The translations under genes and the position numbers were made by a program. Shown here piece after piece: positions 1 to 10,018 of a stretch of 64,000 bases of DNA. Each line of letters opens with the position of its first letter. Within the stretch, counting starts at the first letter, position 1. Origin of the DNA: Mermis nigrescens (lineage: Eukaryota; Nematoda; Enoplea; Mermithida; Mermithidae); assembly GCA_036768485.1 (NCBI GenBank), contig JAVLUZ010000346.1:1844525-1908524 (forward strand), read 5' to 3'. Under the pieces are notes generated by a model that did no database searches, was not told where the DNA came from, and saw only the letters and a program-made list of their open reading frames with translations.

Positions 1-53
1 ATCGTTCTTGATTAATCTGTGCATTTTATACACAAATTTTTGAAATAATTCAG

Positions 54-185
54 CGTCCTCGGCTGACGAAGACACGTTGGCCGCTCAAGCCGCTAAATTA
101 TTCGCCCCAGGGGCTCCTTTGCCGCCTCTTTCCTCGTTACCGGCCGAATTAGTTCAGAAAGTGATGGCTGGTGGAACAATACCAG
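54..185 (+). CDS. Exon of the modular membrane-protein gene (module 1)
   Basis: The exon is bounded by an acceptor TAATTCAG at 46-53 and a donor CCAG|GTAAAT at 186. It is open in the frame that splices on, beginning with two bases of a split codon and ending in phase 1. The peptide begins SSADEDTLAAQAAKLFAPGA, followed by LPPLSSLPAELVQKVMAGG. The layout (acidic start, Ala/Leu helix, Gly, Pro cluster, then P-x-E-L) is repeated in the exon at 3933-4079. Codons ending in CG (TCG, ACG, GCC/GCT mix) contrast with the AT-rich flanks, as expected for coding sequence. Upstream exons are outside the window. Confidence 0.75.
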
Positions 186-359
186 GTAAATGTGGCTAAA
201 TTCGCTAATTGGTTTTATTTTCTAGTTTTACCGTCCGTTGCGCTTCGATTTATGGAAATGTTCTGCAGATGCAAGAAACAAAAATCGGAAAAAAACGAAA
301 ATATGTGCAAATTTTGATTTTCAATGTGTTATAGATTTTGGGGAGTCTAGAGTTCCAGG

Positions 360-608
360 CACGCGTGGGCTTGGGGGGTTTGCACCCCATGAAGTTCAAA
401 TACCCTCCTCCCAGAAACCAAAATATCCCCCAGTATTCAATTTTTGAAAATTTTTGTTTTTTTCGCAATTTTTGATGCCAATGGATAGTACTGGATGAGA
501 AAAATTGAAAATTGGTGTTTTTTCGCCATACCACCATTTTTAAAACCATTTTTTGACCTTTAAAAATCTTGCACCTCCCCCCAACAATTTTGGTGCTGCC
601 CACATATA
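360..608. mobile_element. Family B short inverted-repeat element, perfect 8-bp duplication
   Basis: The element starts CACGCGTGGGC and ends GCCCACATATA, flanked by GTTCCAGG at 352-359 and 609-616. Interior markers shared with other B copies are CAATGGATAGT, CGCCATACCACCATTTTTAA and TTTTTGACCTTTAAAAATCT. It is non-coding. Confidence 0.85.
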
Positions 609-1170
609 GTTCCAGGGCCCCGCTCATGTTTAGTGCCGCCACAGGCATACTCGTGCATAGACAGCGACCGAGTTCTGGGGGACTGGGTGGCGTAAAACTG
701 ACAAAAATCTTACCAAAAATTGGTTTCAATCGCATCATCCACGCATTACAAAATCCGTCGACACAATGCATTACCAGTAAAACGACGAAATTTTCAATTC
801 TGTAAAAAACTGCATCAACTATGGCGTTTTCATTATTTGTATTTACTTCCATTAGCATTTACTTTTTAAATTGATGCTTTACGTGAATACAGATCAGATA
901 TAAAGAAATAAAAAAGCGAATGGATAAAAAATGAATAAGTGAATAAACAAATATAAAACAATAGCTGTCTTTTCAGTTTGAACGGCTCCTTGACATTTTG
1001 AATCTATGGGGTTCAAACCCAACCCCCCCACGTTCTTGTGTGGTGAGAATACGAATCGTGTGGGACAAATTGTGGAAGTTAGCAGGACTATTTTGGAATA
1101 CAGTTTTTCATATTCGAGCAAACATATTACAATCATACATGGGCAACGACTGAATTTGGGGGGTCTGGAT

Positions 1171-1373
1171 CATACCTGGGCGTGGGGCGTTCGGGGGGGG
1201 GGGGTATTCATCCCCCGAAAAACCAAAATACCCCCCAGAAATCAAAATACCCCCAGATTTCAATTTTTGAAAATTTTTTTCGTTTTTTTCCGCAATACTA
1301 CTTTTAAGGCAATTTTTTGACCTTTGAAAGAATCTTGCACCCCCTCCCAGAACTTTGGTGCCGCCCACCTATG
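1171..1373. mobile_element. Family B element, perfect 8-bp duplication
   Basis: Ends CATACCTGGGCG and CGCCCACCTATG are flanked by GTCTGGAT at 1163-1170 and 1374-1381. It lies within a possible older, truncated element that begins CATACATGGGC at about 1134. It carries a long G run near the left end (about 1193-1204). Confidence 0.85.
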
Positions 1374-1622
1374 GTCTGGATGGGACAAAAGATGCCAAAA
1401 ATTTTATAATGCGGTCAATCGAATTTCGAAGGTTTGCTGAATTCTCCGGGGAAGTCGTCTTAAACCCCACCCCGATTCTCCCCCCGCACGCGTCATTACA
1501 ATACCTTTTAGCTTAAGTCACATCAAAAACGCTATTGATTTTTTTGATGAAAATGAATAGAATTTCTCAAAATTAAGTCCGCAGGACTTTGGTCTCTTGC
1601 TGATTAAGGAAGGGTTGCTAAT

Positions 1623-1858
1623 CATAGGTGGGCAGCACCGAAATTCTGGGGGTGAAAAAATTTTCAAAAGTCAAAAAATGGTCTTAAAAGTGGTCGTATG
1701 ACGAAAAAATACCATTTTTCGACGTTTCTCATCGAGCACTATCCAATGGCATCAAAAAATCGCTAAAAAGCAAAAAAATTTTCAAAATTTGAATTCTAGG
1801 GGGGTATTTCAACTTCTGGGGGTTGCATACCCCCCAAACCCTTCCACGCCCATGTGTG
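1623..1858. mobile_element. Family B element, inverted orientation, decayed duplication
   Basis: Starts CATAGGTGGGCAGC and ends CGCCCATGTGTG. The flanks TTGCTAAT and GTTGTAAT match at only about five of eight positions. The interior TTTCGACGTTTCTCATCGAG and ATCCAATGGCATCAAAAAAT are B-family markers. Confidence 0.7.
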
Positions 1859-2420
1859 GTTGTAATCAATCATAATGTGACTAAGTTTCCCAATGTCAGT
1901 CAACTTTGAAAACTTCGTTCTGTTCCGTTTTAGAATATTTTCCAATTTATTCCTTGATTTTAATTTACTTTTTCTTATTTTGAAAAGCTTCTTAATAAAG
2001 TATTTGCACTTATTACTCTTTTGTATAGTGATAAAGGCTTTGATAAAATGAAACTGCTCAAACATATGTTCTTTGATATTTTTTTCAACAACTACACAAT
2101 TTCTAGTACTTTTTCTTATCTTTTTCGTGAAAATATTTCATTTTTCTTTAAAGGTAATTTCATTTAGCCGTACTAGCTAAATTTTTTGTCTTGTTTATTC
2201 TTTTAAATATAATTACTTTCTGCAATAATTATTTTACAAAAAAATCAATTTTTGCATTTTTAGGGCTGTTTTTGTTCATATTAAATCTTATTAGCATCTA
2301 CTTTATGACGAAATATTGAATTTCTCTTGAGGAGTTTATTATTTTGATTTTATCTATTAATTTTTCTTCATTATACAATTTTTCTCTGAACGCATATTTA
2401 GCACGCTCTTTTAATTTAAG

Positions 2421-2622
2421 GCATGAACGCTAGCGAAACCGAAAAAATTAAGCAACGTTATATGAACTCAATGCTGAACGGCGCCAAGATGCCCCTCTTT
2501 CCGGCGCCAATCCCAGCGGTCGCGCTCCCACCGGCTCCTGACGGCGTTTTGCCCAATCTAGGGTTAAATCTGGAGTTCATTCCGTCGAAATTCTTGGCCA
2601 ATCTTACGGATATTTGGAACAA
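2421..2622 (+). CDS. Exon of the modular membrane-protein gene (module 2)
   Basis: Acceptor TTTAATTTAAG precedes 2421 and donor AA|GTAAGA follows 2622. The exon starts by completing the split glycine codon (G+GC) from the previous exon. The peptide opens MNASETEKIKQRYMNSMLNG, then a Pro/Ala stretch (PLFPAPIPAVALPPAPDG) and NLEFIPSKFLANLTDIWNK. It holds two N-glycosylation sequons (NAS, NLT), which fits an extracellular position. The first Met is internal to the gene, not a start, because the reading frame joins the upstream exon in phase. The last 30 bases and the donor site are the seed of a decayed tandem array in the next intron. Confidence 0.85.
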
Positions 2623-3640
2623 GTAAGAGAAACAAAAATATGATAAAAAATACAACAAAACTAAGTAAATTTAGTATCCTTCTTAATGAAAAGATGAGCA
2701 AAAAAATTGATGAGTTGAGCCGGGAATTTTTTCGGCCAATATTCCGGGTAATAAGAGCAACGAGTAGGTGAAGCTAAAATATGATTAAAAATACAGCATA
2801 ACTGAAATTGAGGTTCTTTAAATCATAAAAATGCGCCTAAAAATCGGAGAATTGAGCCTGGAAAATTTTTGGCTGATATTTCGGATATTTATAGCAAGTA
2901 TGAGATACTGAAATATGATAAAAAATATAACAAATCTAATTAAATCAATATTCTTTTGAGTGACAAAATGGGCAAAGCAATTGATGAATAGCCAGAAAAG
3001 TTTAGGCTAATATACCGGGAATTAGGAGCAAATAAGAGAAACTAAAATATGATAAAAAATACTGCAGAATGAAATGATAAAAATGAGCCAAAAATCAAAA
3101 AATTTAGCCATTAAATTTTTGACCAATATTTCGGATATTGGATGCACTAGCAACAGAAACAAACATGTGATAACCAATAAAGCAGAACTGAATTAATTTA
3201 TATCCTTTTAAATGACAAAAATGAGCAAAAAAATCGATGAATTGAGCCAGGGAATTTAGACCAATATTACCCATGTTTGAGCAAGTGTAGAAACTAAAAT
3301 ACGATTATATTATACAGCATAAAACTAAATTAAATTAATATTATTTTAAATGGCCAAAGTTAGCAATAAGATCGACGACTTAAATCAGTATACTCGTACA
3401 TGAAGGTACAAAAGTATTTTTCGATACAAAAGTTATGGATTTTTGAAATAAAAATCATAAGTTATAATTTATTTATTACTTAGCAATTTAGTGCATTAAA
3501 TTGAATAATATTCAAAAATGAGCGAATAAACTGACGAATTTAGCCAGGAGACTTTTGGCTAATATTTCGGTTATTTAGAGCAAAACACGAGGAACTAAAA
3601 TATGACAAAATATACAGCAAAACTAGATTAAATTAATTAT
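2594..3640 (+). repeat. Decayed tandem array of about 137-bp units derived from the exon 2 end and its 5' splice site
   Basis: The segment TTGGCCAAT...CGGATATTT..AACAAGTAAGAGAAAC...AAAATATGATAAAAAATAC at the exon 2 end recurs in diverged form along the intron. Copies aligned on TTGGCCAAT or TTGGCTAAT lie at about 2594 (exon), 2732, 2869, 3003, 3119, 3258 and 3555. Spacing is 116-139 bp between the first six. The copies at 2869 and 3258 still have AGCAAGT at the splice position; the others have lost the GT. The unit therefore spans coding end, donor and the first about 100 bases of intron. Confidence 0.75.
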
Positions 3641-3932
3641 ATCTCAAATGACAAAAGTTAGCAATAAGATCGACGATTTTGAGTCAGTATACTCGTACAT
3701 AAAGTTACAAAAATATTTTTTGATAAAAAATTCTGGATTTAAAATATAAAAACTCATCAGTTATAATTTATTTATTAATATAGCAATTTAGTGTAGCAAT
3801 AACATTATGTAATACACTTTCTCGAAAGTTTGCTTAAAACATTGTTTCACCAAACAAAAGTAAGAGCACTATTGATAAGAATTAAGATGGAGAGATATTC
3901 CGAGATGGAGCTATTTTTGATAAATAATTTAG

Positions 3933-4079
3933 AAACATAAACGAAGACCGGGTGGAGAAACTTGCGGCCGATTTGGCCGCTGGCAACATGCCAATCTTAA
4001 ACCAAGTGCCGCCCGAGCTAGCCGCTGTTTGGGCCAAGCAAAATCCGGCACTTTCCGGCCAAAAACCCGACGCAGATAA
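3933..4079 (+). CDS. Exon of the modular membrane-protein gene (module 3)
   Basis: Acceptor AATAATTTAG ends at 3932 and donor AA|GTACGT begins at 4080. It begins with one base completing the split Lys codon and ends in phase 2. The peptide runs NINEDRVEKLAADLAAGNM, PILNQVPPELAAVWAKQNPA, LSGQKPDADK. It aligns by eye with module 1 (acidic EDxxxLAA, a Gly-x-x-Pro turn, then P-x-E-L), which suggests that the ectodomain grew by exon duplication. No cysteines. The family is unknown to me. Confidence 0.85.
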   Translation, partial: KHKRRPGGETCGRFGRWQHANLKPSAARASRCLGQAKSGTFRPKTRRR

Positions 4080-5948
4080 GTACGTTCTATTTTATTTAAT
4101 AACTTATCCAGCTATCATTATCATACAATCAAACTTTTCTGAAGTTTAAACTTCTTATTTTCTCTAAAAAATATTAAAATTATTAAAATAATGAAATAGA
4201 ATAAAAAAGACAGAAAGCCAAGATTATTGGAAAAATTGAAATATTTAGAATTTTCTCCAAGTCTCATCCTGTTCTACAAAATTAGCGAAGGATGTGAATT
4301 ACGTGACTTGACTAATGCACCGTGAGCATCACAGTATCAACGCTGGTAAGGTATTGAGCAGTGCGCTGTGGAGGCCAGAGGCAGGGCGTCATGAATTGTT
4401 CCGCGCCATAGATCTCGATTTAGGGCGGCTTTTTGAGCTTTAACAATAGAGAAGTGGAGTGGTTGGAGATCCTGCGCCACCTGGTACAACCATGTTTTCT
4501 TTGTGGCATTCCGGGCCGTGTTCCAACCTGTGAGCCGTATGGTGATAAGGCACTGATAAGGTAGTCTGGAAATGTCAAAACTGCATACGTGGCCAAACCA
4601 TCTAAGTCTTTGCCCTTTGCCGCTTAACGTATGATTCGATTGTGCTCTGGGTGCGGCATGCTTGCCTTACGTCCTCATTTTTCCATTGGTCAGCAGCAAA
4701 CAATAAATTTAGCGCCAAGCGCCGAAAATTTTGGGCCTATTAGTTCAAAAGTATACTAAAATCTATTCTGGCCTCTTTCAAATACATAGGTACGCTTCAA
4801 GAATTTACAATTTTCCTTTAAGGGACCGTTGTAAAAAATACTTGTACTTCTAACAAAATTTGGGGGGACTAGTCCCTTCCCTATCCCCCCGCAGCTGCGT
4901 GCCTGCAACCAACAGCCAAATAATTCAATATAAGGGATATCAAGCTGTCTATCCGTTGAAATCGATAAATCGCGAAAAAACGAAAAAATTTCTTATTTTC
5001 GAATCCAGTTGTGAGGGAGTGCGGTTCTTAGAATTAAAGGAATTCCATTCCAATTGAACTACAATTCATTTCAACTTGTGAAGCCCGGTAGTGGTTCCAT
5101 TTCTAATTAATTACTCCGCGCGTTTTGCACATCTGTCGTGTCTATCGTTCAATAATCTTGATCCAGTCACTCGTTTTAGTCACCAGCACGGACTGATCTG
5201 CTTAGCAAAAATCATGCAGCAGTATATGTTGTCGCATGCGTTTAAATTGGCGCTGTTGGGTATCGAACCCAATTGCAAAAACGCTTACTCCTCAATTAGG
5301 GATTAAGACCTAGAGCGAAGCCCGGCTCATTTCTGAAAATAGGTCTCTTTATTACATACACGTAAGAATTATTGTAGCGTCTAAGATGCGCATCATATGT
5401 AAATGGACTACTGTTGTCAGGCCCCAATCCAGTGTTCGGCCAAGCGGGGGGGCCCAAATTAAATTGGTTAATATCTCGGAAATATCGTAGGGGTAACTCG
5501 TTAAAATCCTAATTTTCTGACGTTCCTCCACATTTTCTATCCGTCCAGCTCGTAAATTTCGAACTTTTTTGAAAACGTTTCTCGAAATAAGTCGTGAAAC
5601 CTGTCATTTTTTGTTCGCGCTTGAGGCAAAACTATAGAGAATACATCACGTGTAGCGCACAGCGCCGAAACTTTGAAGAAGATGTGGCAGAGATGCAATA
5701 TTCTCATCTTTCCGTGCATTATCGAACCAGCCAAAAAATTTTCGCGACCAAGGGGCGTCCCCACCCTTCTCCCTTAAATACGGTCTGCTGACTGCATCTA
5801 AGTCGTGTGTTTATCCGACAAACTTTATTCCGCCTCTACCCGCACCCGATCGTCAACGAGATACCCCTTCAGAATTTTCGTCCCGCCTATTTTTTGCGAG
5901 GACCTCCGATATCCTCCATAGATTTTATCTGATCTAAAACGCGATTAG
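4080..5948. other. Intron 3 of the plus-strand gene: mostly unexplained
   Basis: Nothing with coding support from 4080 to about 5800. It holds one hairpin copy (TAGCGCCAAGCGCCGAAAA, about 4713) and a B-box-like stretch GGGTTCGATACCC on the minus strand near 5260, without a matching A box that I could confirm. The stretch 5821-5940 is in the same frame as exon 4 and reads NFIPPLPAPDRQRDTPS, like the neighbouring Pro-rich exons, but is closed by TAA before the exon 4 acceptor. It could be a duplicated exon relic. Confidence 0.5.
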
Positions 5949-6233
5949 GTCTCAAACCGCTAAACCGTCAATTTTGGATCGATTGCCCGCGCCCGACATC
6001 CGGCAGCAACAGCGCCCGCCCGGTTCGTCCTTTTCGTTGACACAATTTGGAAAAGAAGACATCATTGAGCGACATTGACTTTGCGGAGAAGGTCGACCAA
6101 AATTTGGGACTTTACACCGGCTTAGGACTGGGCATTGTCGGTCTATTGGCCGCGATTTTGGTCGCTTTCGTTTGCCGGAGGCATCGCAGGGAAAGGCGCC
6201 CTAAAGGCCGAGTAGCCGGCCGCGAAACCAACG
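5949..6233 (+). CDS. Exon with stalk, transmembrane helix and stop-transfer; apparent one-base frameshift
   Basis: Acceptor CGCGATTAG precedes 5949 and AAC G|GTAATAC is the donor. The incoming frame (phase 2) reads SQTAKPSILDRLPAPDIRQQ, QRPPGSSFSLTQFGKEDIIE and then stops at TGA. The outgoing frame, which joins exon 5 in phase, reads KTSLSDIDFAEKVDQNLGLY, then the hydrophobic helix LGLGIVGLLAAILVAFV and the basic block CRRHRRERRPKGR. The two frames meet at GGAAAAGAAG; the exon is one base too long there, in the AAAA run at 6051-6054. Both halves look coding by codon choice. No AG in the outgoing frame gives the phase needed to splice directly from exon 3. An assembly indel or a broken allele is the simplest explanation. 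Confidence 0.7.
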
Positions 6234-6649
6234 GTAATACAACATGCGTTTAACAAAAGTATTAATCGATGAAAGTAATAAATTAACGAGTCAGCGATTA
6301 ACCCGTCCTCCGTAAGATCCAAAGTTGATCGTCATACCCTGACTTTGGGTTGAAAATTTGCCATTTCAGGCCATTTTTATGTGATTTTCTCATTGTTTTT
6401 ACCGCAAAAAGAAAAACCACTTCCCTTTACTCCTAAACCTTGCCGACAAACTCCATTTTGAGCCAATAGCTAGGCGTATGTAACGCATACAATAAACCAG
6501 ATTCATGTATATGAAGCACTAGCTGAGCTACCCGGCGTTGCCCGGGCTGAACTTAGGCCTGATAGCTATATGGAATTGAGATGTATCTTGCATTTTTTAT
6601 TTTTTAAGACTTTTGATATTTTTTGGGATATTTCTAAAAAACATTGTTG

Positions 6650-8300
6650 GTAAAAACCATATTTTATTTTTTGGATTTTTTCAAAAATGCTTATTTGTCA
6701 ACAATTTTTCGGATCAAATGCATATTTTTGACGTTACAGAATGGTTTTGAAAATTCTTCAGCCAAAATCATATTTTTGATGTTTTGGGATGTTCTGGAAA
6801 TTTTTTTTATCAAACCCATATTTTTGATGTTTTGGGATGTTTTGGAAAATGTTTTTTGAACAAAGCATATTTTGATGTTTTTAAAATTTTTCGTTTGTTG
6901 TAGCAAAGGGTGTCATACTCGTATATCGCGTGATATCTTATATCACTCATATGTTATAGCTGAGGGTATCTCCTATCTTATATCACTGCATATTATGGCT
7001 AGACAGGGTATCTTATATCACATCATTGTACCGTACAGCATTGCCCATCTTGTAACATTATGTAGGCTATATTACGTCTGATCCTATGTTATAACGCACG
7101 CAGCGGCAAAAGTACCTTAATCCGAAAATAGTGTAAACTGAATTAATTCCGATTTTCGAAATTTGGCAAAAAATCGGTACGTCCCGAAATCGGCCATGCT
7201 TAAGCACAGGGACTCCTACCGCTTCACCCCCGTACATTTTTTTGATCAAATCCATATTTTTGACGTTACAGAATGGCTTAAAAAATTCTTTAGCCAAAAT
7301 CATATTTTAGCGGTTTTGGGATGTTCTGGAATTTTATTTGGTCAAACCCATATTTTTGATGTTTTGGGATGTTTTGGAAAATTTTTTTGGTCAAACACAT
7401 ATTTTTGATGTTTTAAAAATTTTTTGTTTGTTGTAGCAAAGGGTGTCACATATCCCGTGATATCTTATATCACTCATATGTTATAGCAGAGGGTATCTCC
7501 CATCTTATATCACTGCATGTTATGGCACAGACAGGGTATCTTATATCACATTATTGTACCGTATAGCATTGCCCATCTTGTAGCATTATGTAGGCTATAT
7601 TACGTCCGATCCTATGTTATAACGCACGCAGCGGCAAAAATACGGTTACCCGAAAATAGTGTAAACTGAATTTATTCCGATTTTCGAAATTTGGCAAAAA
7701 AATCGGCCATGTCCCGAAAGCGGCCATGCTTAAGCGTTGGGACGCCTCCCGCTTCATCCCTGTACATTCTTTTGATCAAATCCATATTTTTGACATTACA
7801 ATAATGGTTTTGAAAAATTCTTTACCTAAAATCATATGTTTGATGTTTTGGGATGTTCTGGAAATTTTTTCGGTCAAACCCATATTTTTGATGTTTTGGG
7901 ATGTTTTGGAAAAATTTTTTGATCAAACAATATTTTTGATGTTTTAAAAATTTTTTGCTTGTTGTAGCAAAGGATGTCATATATCACGTGATATCTTATA
8001 TCACTCATATGTTATAGCAGAGGATATCTCCTATCTTAGATCACTGCGTGTTATGGCACAGACAGGGTATCTTATATCACATCATTGTACCATATAGCAT
8101 TGCACATCTTGTAGCATTATGTAGGCTATATTACGTTCGATCCTATGTTATAACGCATCGCAGCGGCAAAAGTACCGTAACCCGAAAATAACGTAAACTG
8201 AATTTATTCCGATTGTCGAAATTAGGGAAATAAACGACCATGTTCTGGAATCAGCCATGCTTAAGCATAGGGACGCTTTCCGCTTAATCCCTGTACAGGG
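6650..8300 (+). repeat. Three tandem copies of a 530-bp unit
   Basis: The anchor CCATGCTTAAGC occurs at about 7195, 7725 and 8256, spacing 530 and 531 bp. Each unit contains ATCTTATATCACTCATATG, TTATGTAGGCTATATTACG, GATTTTCGAAATTTGGCAAA and GATCAAATCCATATTTTTGA. Inside each unit a 50-60 bp sub-repeat (CATATTTTTGATGTTTTGGG) recurs three or four times. No coding frame is conserved across the units. It lies in intron 4 of the plus-strand gene. Confidence 0.85.
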
Positions 8301-9788
8301 TGCATGGGTGGGGTTGGTGAAATTTAAATGTCACTACCAGACCCCAGCCGGTAGGCCGAGCTCAGGCCAAACGTCAGCCCACCAAGTGTTATGGGGCTGG
8401 AGCCAACCCCGAACATACAAACATTCTTTCACAAATATATAGTAGATTATTCAGCGTATACAGGTCGGCTAACTCAAGTAATTATGACATACAATTTTAT
8501 GATCTGCTGCATTAAACAGGTAGAAATGTCTTTGTTTAAACCGCATAAAACATTTTGGCAAAGAGCCAGCGGTTCGTGCGCTAGGGCGATTTGTTTACAC
8601 ATCTATTTGATATGTTTAAACGGGGAGTTTCTGCATTGTATCGTATTATTGAGGATTTATGAATCCTTCTTTGACAATACAGGTAGTCAAAAGGAAGATA
8701 ATCAGACATTGTTTAGACCCCTAGAGTAGATACGCTCCCTACTTTATTTAAATTACGGCAAGACATCGTCAAAAAAAGAGCAAATTGATGACAGGACTAA
8801 TGACACTCTCGACATTTTTAAGAATATCAGAACAGGGTGTAAACAAATTATTATGAGGCCCCAACTTTTGGCAGCTGGCCAAACTTTTTTACACAGTCTG
8901 AAAACAGTCAAGTTAAGCTATGTAATGCAGCTGGTATTAAACTTGTACCTTTATAGCCGAAGGTATGACCCGTAGCATCGAATTGTAGCTTTTTTCAGGC
9001 CACTCTATATATAGATATGGTACGAGGAATCAAGATTACAGCATGGAAATTCTGGGTCAACCCTGAAAAATTTATAAAAAGTGTCTTTTTTTGGGCTAAA
9101 AAGCGATCACATCAAAAGCACGGTTTTTCTACTTTTCTGACGCGACAATGCTTGTTGTATGAAAGACTAAAAATTTAGAAAAAATTTAAGAAATCGGGTA
9201 AATTGATTATAATATGGTTAAAAAATGAGCACAAGGCGCTAAACGCCGAAAATTAGGCACTTTTGGGTCGAAAGATCGCTAGAAACGCTCATTATAGTAG
9301 ACTTTATATGATATTTTGGAAAAATCGACAATTATTGGGGTATCAGCTGTTTTGCGGGGGTCAGTAAACATTAGGTCAAACCCCAAGAACTCGATTGGGA
9401 AAATTTACCCGTGTCTTGACCGCAAACGTCCCGCATTCAAAGTTCCTTACGTATTGGCTGTGCAAATATTTGTTTAGCTGAATTTATAAGAATTTTACTT
9501 TTTGAAAAATTGTTCGTTTTCCCTTAATTTTTAATAATGCAAGATGACTAGATGAAAAGTGCCGACAAATGACGCATTCTCTTCACATCTTTGGCTCTTT
9601 CACCACTCACACTCTTTTAACCAACTTTTTAGACAAGCTACTTGGGCTTCGATAATTTCACGTTATTGCCGCATGTCACATTTTTTAAAAAGAAGATGAC
9701 ATATTATTTATTTATTCATTTTTTATTTATTATTTATGTTTTAGATTCGTTTGTTGAGGTTTTTGTACGTTTTATTTTATTTGTGCAG
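8301..9788. other. Rest of intron 4: no supported feature
   Basis: AT-rich sequence with one hairpin copy (AAGGCGCTAAACGCCGAAAA, about 9234). Nothing else was recognised. Short open frames here have AT-driven composition. Confidence 0.5.
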
Positions 9789-10018
9789 AAACGCTCGACG
9801 ATGGCGCGGCATGCCCGGAGCATCCACCGATGAGTCCCAAAAAAACGCGAATGCCACGCCGTAGTATGTCAGATTTAAACAATAGAGTCGCCGTAGTGTC
9901 TTTTTGCGAATCGCCGTTTATTCCGGTTGAAGGATTCAGGCAACATCGAAAAATTTGCTGTCAAACGTTGCCCGAAGCTATCGACCAGTATGGTTTATGC
10001 TCTAAATGTTCGCAATGA
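9789..10018 (+). CDS. Terminal exon: cytoplasmic tail of the modular membrane protein
   Basis: Acceptor TTTATTTGTGCAG is strong. The exon begins with AA completing a Glu codon from exon 4 and runs 75 codons to TGA at 10016-10018. The peptide starts TLDDGAACPEHPPMSPKKTR, continues MPRRSMSDLNNRVAVVSFCE and ends near GLCSKCSQ. It is basic and Ser/Pro-containing (RRSMS resembles a basophilic kinase site), with six Cys, three of them near the end. A Met at 9830 begins a shorter frame but the exon is open from its acceptor. No canonical AATAAA was seen in the next 60 bases. The role of the tail is unknown. Confidence 0.8.

Larger units (their letters stand above)
54..10018 (+). other. Gene span: modular proline-rich single-pass membrane protein, 5' end outside the window
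   Basis: Five exons (54-185, 2421-2622, 3933-4079, 5949-6233, 9789-10018) give about 330 codons up to a TGA stop. The phases at the junctions are 1, 2, 2 and 1, and each joins correctly. Only one inconsistency exists: a one-base frame change inside exon 4. The predicted protein has three acidic/proline-rich modules, one per exon, then a Gln/Pro/Ser-rich stalk, a helix with the core LGLGIVGLLAAILVAFV, a basic stop-transfer block (CRRHRRERR) and a cytoplasmic tail of about 95 residues with a Cys-rich end. This is the layout of a type I surface protein. I do not recognise a known family and the signal peptide is off the left edge. Introns are 1.3-3.6 kb and full of mobile elements. The gene converges on the minus-strand gene. 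Confidence 0.75.

Noticed and set aside
5949..6233. Programmed ribosomal frameshift in the plus-strand gene
   Set aside because: No slippery heptamer with a downstream structure is evident; a one-base indel in an A run is simpler. Kept only as a remote option.
8391..8729. 112-codon frame in intron 4
   Set aside because: Low-complexity AT composition, no domain, inside the intron of a supported gene.
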